IMG/VR virus record: IMGVR_UViG_3300042691_046541
Coordinates: 1-44,531 of that record
DNA from: a virus
Strand: one strand, 5' to 3'
Length of the DNA: 44,531 bases
The position numbers were made by a program, and so were the translations under genes. The notes under the pieces are model-generated. The model saw only the letters and a program-made list of their open reading frames with translations, searched no databases and was not told the origin of the DNA. Positions 16,791 through 24,165 of this stretch are shown in pieces (position 1 is the stretch's first letter; each line of letters starts with the position of its first letter).

Positions 16791-18073
16791 CGACACCGAT
16801 CCTCGCGCTCCGCGAGCTGGCCGCGTCGCAGGCCCAGCCCGAACTCGTCGTGAACGAGGCGCTGCGCCGCCTCGAGGCGCTGGTGCAGTGCTCGGTGATC
16901 GACCGCGATCTCGCCACGCCGCCGGGCTCCCCAGCCGAGGGCGCTCGGTACATCGTGGCCGCGAGCCCGACCGGCGCGTGGGCAGGGCAGGCCGGGAAGA
17001 TCGCGTCGTTCTCCAACGGCGGCTGGCTGTTCGCAACCCCAGTCGAGGGCTGGCTCGCCTACGCGCAGGACGAGAACGCGCTGCTCTTCTACAGCGGCTC
17101 GGCGTGGGCCGCGCTCACGACGGGCGGCGGCGGAGGCGGTGGCACGCAGCAGTTCTACGGCGTGCTGACGCGCACCGCCACCGCGCCGGGATCGCCGTCG
17201 AACGGCGACCAGCACCTCGTCACCGTGGGCAGCGGCGCCTTCTCGGGGCAGGACGACAAGATTGCGGTGCGCGCGGCCGGCGCGTGGACGTTCGTCTCGC
17301 CGACCGTGATGCAGCTCGTGTGGGTCAACTCCGAGTCGAAGCTCTACCGGTACAGCACGCTGGACGGGTGGCTCGAGGTAGCGCTCGGCGGCGGGAGCAG
17401 CGGCGGGGGAGGGGTGAACCCTGCGTCGCAGTGGTCGGTCCCCGCCGACCCTGACCTCATATCGCCGTTCACCAGCGGGTTCCAGTCGCGGCTCGTCGGC
17501 ACCGGCGCGGCCGCGAGCGTGAACATCGACGGCAACAATTCCGGCGTCGTGACGCTGAACCCGGGCAGCACGTCGACCGGCCACGCCGGGATCATCCTGT
17601 CGAACGCCCCCGCCACCGCGACGTACGGGCTCGTTGCGAGCGGCGCCTTTCAGCTCGACGCGTACGTGCTCGTCAGCGCCGGCGCGCCCAGCTCCACGCA
17701 GCTCCCGAGAGCGCGGGTCGGCATCTTTCCGCTGCTCGACGAGCCGCTCCCCAGCGAAGGCGCGTTCTTCTTCACGAAGTGGAATGCGGGGCAGAGCGCG
17801 GTGTGCTGGTCCTGCAGCGTCGGCGGCTCCGTCACCGACACGAACACGGTCGCGACCGGCGGCTATCAGCACCTCGAGATCACCTACAACTCAAGCACGT
17901 TCAACTTCGACTTCAAGGTGGGTGGCACCACCATCGCATCGATCAGCGCTGGCGGGCCGCCGCCGAGTGGCTGCTTGGCGGCTCAGTGCGCCCGCACCGG
18001 CACCACCGGAACCTACGAGTTCCGCGTCGACGTGCTCCGCGCGCAGAACACGCTTTCGTTCCCCCGCTGGTAG
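16787..18073 (+). CDS. DUF2793-containing tail fibre protein
   Basis: A 428-residue protein from ATG 16787, overlapping the stop of the tip protein. Two copies of a DUF2793-type module are visible: residues about 43-110 (ATPPGSPAEGARYIVAASPTGAWAGQAGKIA ... GWLAYAQDENALLFYSG) and about 125-200 (ATAPGSPSNGDQHLVTVGSGAFSGQDDKIA ... LVWVNSESKLYRYS). Each is followed by a Gly/Ser-rich linker. The C-terminal 220 residues are beta-rich and lectin-like (FQLDAYVLVSAG, FFFTKWNAGQSAVCWSCSVGG, YQHLEITYNSSTFNFDFKVGG). It is probably a receptor-binding side fibre or tip fibre. Confidence 0.8.
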   Translation: MTTPILALRELAASQAQPELVVNEALRRLEALVQCSVIDRDLATPPGSPAEGARYIVAASPTGAWAGQAGKIASFSNGGWLFATPVEGWLAYAQDENALLFYSGSAWAALTTGGGGGGGTQQFYGVLTRTATAPGSPSNGDQHLVTVGSGAFSGQDDKIAVRAAGAWTFVSPTVMQLVWVNSESKLYRYSTLDGWLEVALGGGSSGGGGVNPASQWSVPADPDLISPFTSGFQSRLVGTGAAASVNIDGNNSGVVTLNPGSTSTGHAGIILSNAPATATYGLVASGAFQLDAYVLVSAGAPSSTQLPRARVGIFPLLDEPLPSEGAFFFTKWNAGQSAVCWSCSVGGSVTDTNTVATGGYQHLEITYNSSTFNFDFKVGGTTIASISAGGPPPSGCLAAQCARTGTTGTYEFRVDVLRAQNTLSFPRW

Positions 18074-18099
18074 CCGGCCGCTGACCCAAGGGAGCCTTC

Positions 18100-18468
18100 G
18101 TGAGCGATCCGCTGGTGAGTATCGATTCGTGGGCCGAGGCCGCTGCGATCGTCGCAGTGGTGACGGCCGTAGGTGCGCTGGCGTGGCGCGGCGTACGCGC
18201 CGCTCAGGCCGAGAGCGTGCAGAAGCTCGCGCAGCAGCTCGCTGCGGCGGAGGCGCGCGCGGCGAATGCCGAGCGCGCGATCGAGGACGTGGACAAGCGG
18301 CTCACGGAGGTCGAGAAGACCATGGCCACCCGAGCCGACCTGCAATCGCTACGCGAAGACCTGCAGACGGCCGTGACGCAGATCCACGCAGCGCTCGACA
18401 AGTCGAGCGAGCGGACGATCCGCGAAATGGAGCGGCTGCTGCAGTTCGCGACCCGGGGGCAGTCGTGA
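18100..18468 (+). CDS. small membrane protein with coiled coil (DUF2730-like)
   Basis: A 122-residue protein starting at GTG 18100 with GGGAG upstream. One transmembrane helix (about residues 11-32, WAEAAAIVAVVTAVGALAWRGV) is followed by a long amphipathic coiled coil (about 38-115). The layout matches Mu gp25/DUF2730-type proteins near phage lysis genes. It could act in lysis timing or as a structural membrane anchor. It is the first gene of the lysis cassette and overlaps the next by 4 bases. Confidence 0.6.
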   Translation: MSDPLVSIDSWAEAAAIVAVVTAVGALAWRGVRAAQAESVQKLAQQLAAAEARAANAERAIEDVDKRLTEVEKTMATRADLQSLREDLQTAVTQIHAALDKSSERTIREMERLLQFATRGQS

Positions 18469-18962
18469 ACCTGCAGCTCGTCCGCATCGCGTACCTGCCG
18501 GACGTGACGCTCGGCTGGCTGACGGCTGGCGACCTGCGTCTCGCGACCCTTGAGGAGCCGTGGCGGCCGGACCCCGACGGCCCAGGCGGCCAGCGCCGCG
18601 AGGGCGCGCTGCTGGAGTCATGCGTTCCGGATGGCACCTACCGCCTGTCGCCGCACAGCTCGCAGCGCTGGCCGAACGTGTGGCGGCTGTCGAATCCGCG
18701 GCTCGGCGTCTACGACTGGCCCGGCGAGATCCCGCGTGGGCAGCCGTGGGGGCGCTCGGCGATCCTGATCCACAACGGGAACACCGCTGCCGACATCCTC
18801 GGCTGCATCCTCGTCGGCCGCCGTCACGGGCGGCTGAACGATCAGCACGCGGTGCTGCAGTCGACCGACGCGCTGAACGCGCTGCGCCAGACGCTCGGCG
18901 TCGGTACCGCGCACACCCTCACGATCCGCCCCGTCGCGGGCACCGCCGAAGTCGCGGCGTAG
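18465..18962 (+). CDS. DUF5675 family protein, candidate peptidoglycan-active lysis protein
   Basis: A 165-residue product from GTG 18465 (GTGA overlap). It has LATLEEPWRPDPDGPGGQRREGALLESCVPDGTYRL, RLSNPRLGVYDWPGE and the signature SAILIHNGNTAADILGCILVG (about 101-121), which is the DUF5675 pattern. The IHxGN followed by D-GC recalls the His/Cys active site of L,D-transpeptidase-like enzymes, though I cannot show homology. No lysozyme, amidase or transglycosylase is present elsewhere, so this is the best endolysin candidate. Catalysis is an inference. Confidence 0.7.
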   Translation: MNLQLVRIAYLPDVTLGWLTAGDLRLATLEEPWRPDPDGPGGQRREGALLESCVPDGTYRLSPHSSQRWPNVWRLSNPRLGVYDWPGEIPRGQPWGRSAILIHNGNTAADILGCILVGRRHGRLNDQHAVLQSTDALNALRQTLGVGTAHTLTIRPVAGTAEVAA

Positions 18963-18971
18963 GAGACCCCC

Positions 18972-19259
18972 ATGCTCGAACTTTTCCTCGCGGCCGCCGC
19001 GGGCCTGACCCTGCACGTGCTCAGCCGGTACACGGAGGCATGGCGCGCCGCGCCAGCTGACGCGCGGCCGTCGCCGCTCGCGTTCCTTCGCACGGATGGC
19101 CCGGGCTGGCTCGTCGCCGCCGGCGGCGTTGCGGTCGTCGTGTGGCAGCTGCCGACGCTCGGGCCCGTGCTCGGCCTTGCGGCGACGCCCGCGGGCGCGC
19201 TGATGGCCGGGTACATGGGCAGCTCGCTGCTGCGCAAGCTGCCGGCGCCGAAGCTGTGA
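18972..19259 (+). CDS. putative holin
   Basis: A 95-residue hydrophobic protein with AGGAG ten bases upstream. It has three hydrophobic segments: residues about 2-18 (LELFLAAAAGLTLHVLS), 45-63 (GWLVAAGGVAVVVWQLPTL) and 64-86 (GPVLGLAATPAGALMAGYMG). It ends in a short basic tail (KLPAPKL). Size, topology and position between the DUF5675 and spanin genes fit a holin. The charged loop (residues 20-44) is longer than in many class II holins. The next small gene starts on its stop. Confidence 0.55.
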   Translation: MLELFLAAAAGLTLHVLSRYTEAWRAAPADARPSPLAFLRTDGPGWLVAAGGVAVVVWQLPTLGPVLGLAATPAGALMAGYMGSSLLRKLPAPKL

Positions 19260-19450
19260 CCGGCTGCGCGCGCGCCTGCCGGACGTGCCGGTTCCTGACC
19301 GGCGCGCCGCCGATGACGGTGTGCACGCACGGCGACTATCTCGGCTGGGCCACCCACCCGGACGAGCCCGCGTGCCGTGGCCGCGCGTGGGAGCCGCAGC
19401 CGCGCACAGCACCGGATCACCCCGTGATCCCGAAGGCCGCGTCATGCTGA
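19256..19450 (+). CDS. small cysteine-rich protein in the lysis cassette
   Basis: A 64-residue protein from GTG 19256 (GTGA overlap with the holin-like stop) to TGA at 19448-19450, which overlaps the i-spanin ATG at 19444. Cysteines lie at residues 4, 8, 11, 22, 36 and 64; C4-x3-C8-x2-C11 plus C22 and C36 suggest a small metal-binding or disulphide-rich fold. There is no signal peptide. I do not recognise the family. The tight overlaps on both sides support that it is real. Confidence 0.5.
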   Translation: MTGCARACRTCRFLTGAPPMTVCTHGDYLGWATHPDEPACRGRAWEPQPRTAPDHPVIPKAASC

Positions 19451-19929
19451 CCGAAGCCCTGACGCTCGGCCGCAACTTCGGCCCGTGGTTCGCCGGCGTC
19501 GCGATCGCGGCGCTGCTGGCCGGCGCGGGCGGCGCCTGGTGGCTCGCGGGCCTCTACCACGGCGAGCGGGTCGCGCACGCCCAGCGCGCGCAGGAGCGCG
19601 CCGAGCGCACGCTCGCCGACTACCGGGCGGAGATGCGGACCGCAGTCGCCGAGGGCGAGGCCGCGGGCGCCGTGCGCGTGACGGAGGCCCTGCACGCGGA
19701 GCGCGAACGCGAGCGCCGCGTGGCGGCCGCCGTCGGGTCGATCCCCGCCGAGGTCGCCCGAATCCTCGCCCCGGACCTCGCCCTGCTCAGGAGCACCCTC
19801 GATGACCCGCGCTTCGGCTGTCTGGACCTGCCCCTGCCTGATGCTGCTCTCGGGGTGCTTCGGCGGCCCGGAGGTCGTGCGGGCGCCGCCGACGGTGATC
19901 GAGGTCCCCGTGACGGCGCCGGTCCCTGA
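19444..19929 (+). CDS. Rz: Rz-like inner membrane spanin
   Basis: A 161-residue protein with one N-terminal transmembrane helix (about 15-38, WFAGVAIAALLAGAGGAWWLAGLY) and a long charged periplasmic coiled coil (about 40-110, rich in Ala/Glu/Arg). This is the i-spanin layout. The last third (LDDPRFGCLDLPLPDAALGVLRR) is read together with the nested o-spanin gene in another frame. Spanin pairs bridge the inner and outer membranes and fuse them in the last step of lysis of Gram-negative cells. Confidence 0.8.
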   Translation: MLTEALTLGRNFGPWFAGVAIAALLAGAGGAWWLAGLYHGERVAHAQRAQERAERTLADYRAEMRTAVAEGEAAGAVRVTEALHAERERERRVAAAVGSIPAEVARILAPDLALLRSTLDDPRFGCLDLPLPDAALGVLRRPGGRAGAADGDRGPRDGAGP

Positions 19930-20059
19930 AGCCTGCGGGACAATCCGGGCGGTGGTCCTGCCGCCCGGCACCTCGGCGCGGGGTGCGCTTGAGGAACAGG
20001 CCCGGGTGATCCGGGAGTACGAGCGGCAGGTGGAGGAGTGCGCCCGGGGCGGTCAGTAG
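19802..20059 (+). CDS. Rz1: Rz1-like outer membrane spanin lipoprotein
   Basis: An 85-residue lipoprotein that starts inside the Rz-like gene in a different frame and extends 130 bases past it. The signal peptide ends in a lipobox, L16-S17-G18-C19, giving a lipid-modified C19. A Pro-rich stretch follows (RAPPTVIEVPVTAPVP), then a C-terminal helix (LEEQARVIREYERQVEECA). The embedded architecture with a Pro-rich o-spanin is classical Rz1. Its stop overlaps the convergent barrel-protein gene by 7 bases. Confidence 0.85.
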   Translation: MTRASAVWTCPCLMLLSGCFGGPEVVRAPPTVIEVPVTAPVPEACGTIRAVVLPPGTSARGALEEQARVIREYERQVEECARGGQ

Positions 20060-20661
20060 GGATCGCGCCCGAAGTCGATCCGCAGGCCGATGATCCCCAG
20101 CTTCGCGTTCGACCCGAACTCGCCGTCGGCGATGATCGCCGCGGTGTCGCTGATGTAGTAGCGGACGCCGACCACCGCCGCCGTGTCGCTGTCGTCGTAG
20201 GCCCGGTGCACGACTCGGCCCGTGAACTCCAGCTGGTTCATCGGCAGCCAGCGCACGCCGGCGGCCGCCATCAGCGCGCCCTCGTCGAGAGACGCCGAGA
20301 ACCCGGCGACGCTGGCCTCGGCCGTCACCTTCGCGTAGCCGAGCACGCCGAACACGTGCAGCCCGTCCCGCAGTTGGTACGGCACGCCGAGGCCCACCTC
20401 CCAGCGGTCCTCCTCCGCGTCCACGCTGACCCCGAGCACGTCGAGGTCGTACTCCAGCTTCCCGTACGTGCCCTCCAGGAACAGGTGCTCGGTCAGCTGG
20501 CCGGAGAACCGGGCGGCCCAGCCGCTCCCGGACTCGTCGAGGTCGTCGTTCTCGCCGGCCGCGTACCCGACGTCGAGGTAGGTGTACGAGATCTCGTCGG
20601 CGTGGGCGAGGGGGGTGCAGGCGAGGGCAGCGGCCACGGCGGCCGCGCGCAGGGTGCGCAT
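20053..20661 (-). CDS. outer membrane beta-barrel protein, candidate lysogenic conversion gene
   Basis: A 202-residue protein with a Sec signal peptide (cleavage likely after AHA at 21). Alternating hydrophobic strands suit an 8-strand barrel: YTYLDVGYA, WAARFSGQL, LFLEGTYGKLEY, RWEVGLGVPYQL, LHVFGVLGYAKV, LMAAAGVRWLP, LEFTGRVVHRAY, AAVVGVRYYIS, and AKLGIIGLRIDFGRDPY at the end. It resembles OmpA-type/Ail-type barrels such as lambda Lom. The gene is antisense to the late genes, has its own AAGGAG site, and neighbours the integrase, as cargo genes expressed in the lysogen often do. It could alter the cell surface or block phage adsorption. Confidence 0.75.
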   Translation of the reverse strand: MRTLRAAAVAAALACTPLAHADEISYTYLDVGYAAGENDDLDESGSGWAARFSGQLTEHLFLEGTYGKLEYDLDVLGVSVDAEEDRWEVGLGVPYQLRDGLHVFGVLGYAKVTAEASVAGFSASLDEGALMAAAGVRWLPMNQLEFTGRVVHRAYDDSDTAAVVGVRYYISDTAAIIADGEFGSNAKLGIIGLRIDFGRDPY

Positions 20662-20771
20662 GGAAGACTCCTTGTCGTTCTGGGGCGTCGAGCCCGGCCG
20701 GAGCGTATGACGCAGCGCGGCGAAGCGCCAGTTGCGGCAAGCCGGATTGCGGGGTCCGTCTCGTCAGGCGG
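20662..20771 (-). other. gap between integrase and barrel protein; possible attP or promoter
   Basis: These 110 bases lie between the end of the integrase gene and the start of the barrel-protein gene, both leftward. The AAGGAG ribosome site of the barrel gene is at its left edge. Phage attP sites often flank the integrase, so attP could be here, but no clear core or inverted repeat is evident. I see no convincing -35/-10 pair. Confidence 0.3.
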
Positions 20772-22514
20772 CTACCGGGAGCCGCAGAGCTGCCGGACGC
20801 GCGCCTCGCTGATCCCGTACCGCCGGGCCAGCTCGGCGAACGAAGCCCCCGCGGCGCGCGCGGCACGTATCTCGGCGTTCCGATCGCCTCGCGGGGCATT
20901 GGAATGGGGCGACCGCGCCGGCTCGACCAGCCGAACCCGGGAAAAACTGGCTCCGAAGCCTGCCCCCGCTACCAACCCAGTTGAGCCACCTACGGCTCGG
21001 CGTAGCGGGATGGCCCCTCCGGCCATCTCCGCTACGAGTTCCTCTCCCTCGACGACGAGCCGTACGGTCCCCAGCAGGCCGCGAAGCGCTTCCCGCGCCT
21101 CGTCTACGTCGTCCCCCGTGATCGCCTCCCAGAGCGCACCAGCGACAGCCACGTAGTCGCTTTCCGCGCCGAACGCGCCTGCGACCACCGACGTCGCGCG
21201 CGTCGCCATCGCGGCACGCTGTGCCCGCAGGGGCTCGAGCGCGGCCGCCGCAGCTCGCGGCGAGAGCACGCCCTCGCGGCGCAGCCGCTCCACCGCCTCG
21301 ATGTCCCGATCAACGGCCTCGACCTCGGGGTCCGGTCCCGGCTGCGACGCCGCCTTCGCCTCTTCCCGCATGACCCGAACCGCCAGCGCTACGGCCTCCG
21401 GCGAGAGCACCTGGTCGCGCACGTCCGCGAGGATCAGCCGCTCGGCCACTTCGCGCGCCACGAGCCTGCTGTTCGAGCACCCGGCCGCTCCGGCCTGCCG
21501 GTGAGTCGCGCACCCGTACCGGACCGGGCGGTGCGCGGCCACGATGTACGCGCCGCCGCACTCGCCGCAGCGCAGCAGCCCCGACAGCAGGTACCGCGCC
21601 CGGCCGCCCTTCGGCTGCCCGTACAGGGTCGCGCGCTGCCCCATCCGCGTCTGCACCCGCTGCCACGTGTCCTCGTCCACGATCCGCAGTTCCGGCCACT
21701 CGCGCACGATCCAGTCGGCCTTCGGGCGTTCCCGCCGTTCGCGCTTCTTCGTCTCCGGGTCCTTCACCCACTGCGTGCGGTTCCAGGTGTACCGCCCGGC
21801 GTAGGCCTCGTTCCCGAGCATCGAGTGCAGCGCCGACACGCGCCACAGGCCGTCGGACGCGCGCCGCTCACGGTTCCAGCCGGCACCCGGCGAGGGCAGC
21901 CCGCGGCGGTTCAGGTCGTTCGCGATCACGCGCAGCGACTCGCCGGCGGCGAAGCGGTCGAACACCTCTCGCACGATGTCGGCGCGCGCCGGGTCGATCT
22001 CGCGAGTGCGGCCGACGCGCTTCGTGCCGTCGAACGCATCGACGGCGCGGTAGCCGTAGGGCAGCCCGCCGGCCGACAGCGACTTCTCGGCGCGATCGCG
22101 CTGCGAGCGGTGCGTGCGGTCGCGGATCTCGTCGAGCGCGAGGTCGTTCATCAGGCCGCGCATCCCGCGGAGCAGCTTGCGGCCGCGGTGCGTCGAGTCG
22201 TACCCGTCGAACAGGCCGACCACGCGCACGCCCCAGTGCTCGAGCCGGCGGATCGCCAGCTCGGACTCGACGCTGTCGCGCGCGAGGCGCGAGAGGTCTT
22301 CGACGATCAGCACCTCGAAAGAGCGGTCCCGCGCCGCAGCGAGCATTGCCTGATACTGCGGGCGGCGATGGTCGTCGCCGGAGATCGCCTCGTCGGAGTA
22401 GGTCGCGACGACAGGCCACCCCTCGGCTTCCGCACGGCGACGGCAGCCGGCGAGCTGCGCGGGCGTGGACGACTGGTCTTCGGTCGAGTATCGCGTGTAG
22501 AGGGCTGCGCGCAC
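20772..22514 (-). CDS. int: serine site-specific integrase
   Basis: A 580-residue large serine recombinase starting at GTG 22514. The catalytic domain (about 1-145) has R8 and the nucleophile S10 in YTRYSTEDQ, plus the LSRLARD motif at 74-80. A recombinase domain follows (about 155-265, GLPYGYR ... YAGRYTWNRTQW). A zinc ribbon with CGECG and two later Cys (about 315-350) precedes a coiled-coil region (about 380-450). An additional C-terminal helix-turn-helix, SFAELARRYGISEARVRQLCG, lies in the last 25 residues. It should integrate the phage by attP x attB recombination. Confidence 0.95.
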   Translation of the reverse strand: MRAALYTRYSTEDQSSTPAQLAGCRRRAEAEGWPVVATYSDEAISGDDHRRPQYQAMLAAARDRSFEVLIVEDLSRLARDSVESELAIRRLEHWGVRVVGLFDGYDSTHRGRKLLRGMRGLMNDLALDEIRDRTHRSQRDRAEKSLSAGGLPYGYRAVDAFDGTKRVGRTREIDPARADIVREVFDRFAAGESLRVIANDLNRRGLPSPGAGWNRERRASDGLWRVSALHSMLGNEAYAGRYTWNRTQWVKDPETKKRERRERPKADWIVREWPELRIVDEDTWQRVQTRMGQRATLYGQPKGGRARYLLSGLLRCGECGGAYIVAAHRPVRYGCATHRQAGAAGCSNSRLVAREVAERLILADVRDQVLSPEAVALAVRVMREEAKAASQPGPDPEVEAVDRDIEAVERLRREGVLSPRAAAAALEPLRAQRAAMATRATSVVAGAFGAESDYVAVAGALWEAITGDDVDEAREALRGLLGTVRLVVEGEELVAEMAGGAIPLRRAVGGSTGLVAGAGFGASFSRVRLVEPARSPHSNAPRGDRNAEIRAARAAGASFAELARRYGISEARVRQLCGSR

Positions 22515-22523
22515 GGTCGGACT

Positions 22524-22625
22524 CTAGGGGCGGGAGGGGAGGGCCGGCAACTCGCGGCGTTCGCGAGCACGCCGAGCGGCGATTCGTGCGAGAAGCTCGA
22601 CGAGGCGGCGCAGGTCGGGATTCAT
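22524..22625 (-). CDS. 33-residue protein upstream of integrase
   Basis: ATG at 22625 overlaps the stop of the next gene upstream (ATGA), and the stop lies 9 bases before the integrase start. The product begins MNPDLRRLVELLARIAARRA and is a single amphipathic basic helix. Very short conserved helical proteins of this type occur in many phage operons; function unknown. The tight spacing suggests translational coupling into the integrase. Confidence 0.5.
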   Translation of the reverse strand: MNPDLRRLVELLARIAARRARERRELPALPSRP

Positions 22626-22948
22626 GACCGCACGATCTCCACGAGATCGCCCGGCGTGAGCTGCGACGCTGCCTGCCGGTCTTCGATCCCGAAGCGCACA
22701 AGCACCGTGACGTACCCCCGGCGGGTGATGCTCACCTTCGACACGACGCCGCGCAGCCCGGCAGGCCGAGCCTCGTGGAACGCCGACCAGCACGTCCGGC
22801 AGCAGAACTTCTGGTGCGAGCGGCGCGGGGCGAACGGAGAGCCGCACTGCGGGCACGAGCGCGTGGCCGAGGCCGGCGGTGCGGTCCGGCGGAGATCTCC
22901 GGTCGGCGTGGCTGCCGACGCGTCGGCGGCGGTATCGTGGCTACCCAT
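22622..22948 (-). CDS. small zinc-finger-like protein
   Basis: A 108-residue protein. I choose ATG 22948 because GGTGAG lies five bases upstream; an upstream GTG at 22957 is possible. It contains CPQCGSPF ... HQKFCCRTCWSAFH (about 33-57), a four-cysteine treble-clef-like zinc site of the kind found in small phage and HNH-like DNA-binding proteins. A beta-rich C-terminal half follows (GVVSKVSITRRGYVTVLVRFG). The exact role is unknown; it may bind DNA or regulate the adjacent integrase. Confidence 0.6.
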   Translation of the reverse strand: MGSHDTAADASAATPTGDLRRTAPPASATRSCPQCGSPFAPRRSHQKFCCRTCWSAFHEARPAGLRGVVSKVSITRRGYVTVLVRFGIEDRQAASQLTPGDLVEIVRS

Positions 22949-23156
22949 GGAACTCACCCGTCAGGAACTGGAAGACGCCGCGATGGCCTGCCGGGGGCAG
23001 GCGTTCCTCGCCACGAAGGACGCCGACGCGCAGGCCGGCAGCTCGACCGAGGCGCTGTTCCGCGCGAAGGCGCGGCGGCTGGAACGGCTGGCGGCGCGGT
23101 TCCAGGCCGAGCTCGGGCACGTGCGGCCGGATCATCCGGCACCTCCGGAGGGCTGA
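22947..23156 (+). CDS. small helical protein encoded against the leftward operon
   Basis: A 69-residue ORF beginning MELTRQELEDAAMACRGQAFLATKDADAQ, followed by ALFRAKARRLERLAARFQAELG: two amphipathic helices, more protein-like than either frame on the other strand. Its ATG (22947-22949) overlaps the ATG of the divergent zinc-finger gene (22946-22948) in CCATGG, and its end overlaps the convergent gene at 23132. The strand switch inside a leftward operon is odd. It lacks a clear Shine-Dalgarno sequence. Its reality is moderately supported. Confidence 0.45.
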   Translation: MELTRQELEDAAMACRGQAFLATKDADAQAGSSTEALFRAKARRLERLAARFQAELGHVRPDHPAPPEG

Positions 23157-23533
23157 CAGGCACCCTCAATCCGCACGACGTGCAGCTGCACGCCACCCCA
23201 CCCGCGCGTCAGGTTGTGCGGGTTCGACGCGGTCGGCCCGGCCAACTCGGCGTCCGGCCGCTCCAGCAGTTCCGCGAGCCGTCCCTGAGCTTCCGGAAGG
23301 TGGCTCCAGTCGCCCCACCGCTGCCGCAGCAGGGCGGGCAGGTGCGCGCGGTCCAACGTGCTCACGACGTCCTCGGAGCCGTGCTCGCCGTAGTGTGAGA
23401 GCAGGTACACGCAGGGCGCCGAGCGCGCCTGCTCCAGCTCGTGCTGCAGTTCATGTACCAGCACGCGCAGCCTCGCGATTTCCAACGCGTCGTTCGCGGT
23501 CAGGTCGAGCAGCTTGTTGAACGCGTCGTTCAT
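23132..23533 (-). CDS. hypothetical phage protein
   Basis: A 133-residue protein, ATG 23533 overlapping the stop of the upstream J-domain gene (ATGA). The N-terminal 35 residues form a heptad-like helix (FNKLLDLTANDALEIARLRVLVHELQHELEQA). The rest is mixed (VYLLSHYGEHGSEDVVSTLDRAHLPALLRQRWGDW). No family is recognised. The coding strand and coupling follow the rest of the leftward operon. Confidence 0.6.
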   Translation of the reverse strand: MNDAFNKLLDLTANDALEIARLRVLVHELQHELEQARSAPCVYLLSHYGEHGSEDVVSTLDRAHLPALLRQRWGDWSHLPEAQGRLAELLERPDAELAGPTASNPHNLTRGWGGVQLHVVRIEGACQPSGGAG

Positions 23534-24165
23534 CGGGCCTCCATCCCCGCATCACGCGCGGCGTTGATCCTCGCCATCTCCGCGTCCGAGCCGCCGCGGT
23601 CCGGGTGGTGCTTCATCGCGAGCCGCCGGTGCGCGGCCTCGATGTCGTCACGCGAGGCCTGCGCCGAGACGCCGAGCACCTGCCACCACTGCTCGGGGGC
23701 CGGCAGCGCTACGAAGCCCGTGAACGCGCGGTCGAGGATCTCCGCGCCGCCGTGCCGCTCGATTGCGCGCATCGCGTCGAGGGTCGCGGCGATCGCCGCC
23801 AGGTTGTCGGCGACGCGGTCGTACCGGTCGATCGCCATGCACCGGCGCTCGCGTCCGTTCATCCAGTAGACAGCTGCGCCCGGGTCCACCGGCTCGCGCC
23901 CGCTGACCGGCAGACCGTCACGCTTCACCGGCACGTTCGTCGAGATCACGATCCGGTGCCGCTGCAAGCCCATGCGGGCGAGTTCCTCGAGGACGCGCTC
24001 GACAGCCATCGCGACGGTCAGCTGGCCGCGGACGCTCCACGTGACGTCACCAGTACCCCGCGACTGGCGGCGGCCGAACTGTGCACGCGTGCGCCGGTGG
24101 GCTTCCGTCCGACGCCAGCCCTCCGGCCACGTGAGCGGGAAGGTCTCGATCGCTTCGAGGCTCAT
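23530..24165 (-). CDS. J-domain protein
   Basis: A 211-residue protein from ATG 24165, coupled to the preceding gene by ATGA. The C-terminal J domain (about 150-211) has WWQVLGVSAQASRDDIEAAHRRLAMKHHPDRGG with the HPD motif at 187-189. The N-terminal part (LTWPEGWRRTEAHRRTRAQFGRR, then VERVLEELARMG and VPVKRDGLP) is typical of phage proteins that carry a J domain only at the end. J domains stimulate Hsp70. In a phage early operon the likely role is to recruit host DnaK for replication-complex remodelling, as lambda needs DnaJ/DnaK. Confidence 0.85.
   Translation of the reverse strand: MSLEAIETFPLTWPEGWRRTEAHRRTRAQFGRRQSRGTGDVTWSVRGQLTVAMAVERVLEELARMGLQRHRIVISTNVPVKRDGLPVSGREPVDPGAAVYWMNGRERRCMAIDRYDRVADNLAAIAATLDAMRAIERHGGAEILDRAFTGFVALPAPEQWWQVLGVSAQASRDDIEAAHRRLAMKHHPDRGGSDAEMARINAARDAGMEAR

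Noticed and set aside
13845-17036. 1063-codon antisense ORF
   Set aside because: Mirror of the large tail tip gene; low-complexity composition, no start context, no family resemblance.
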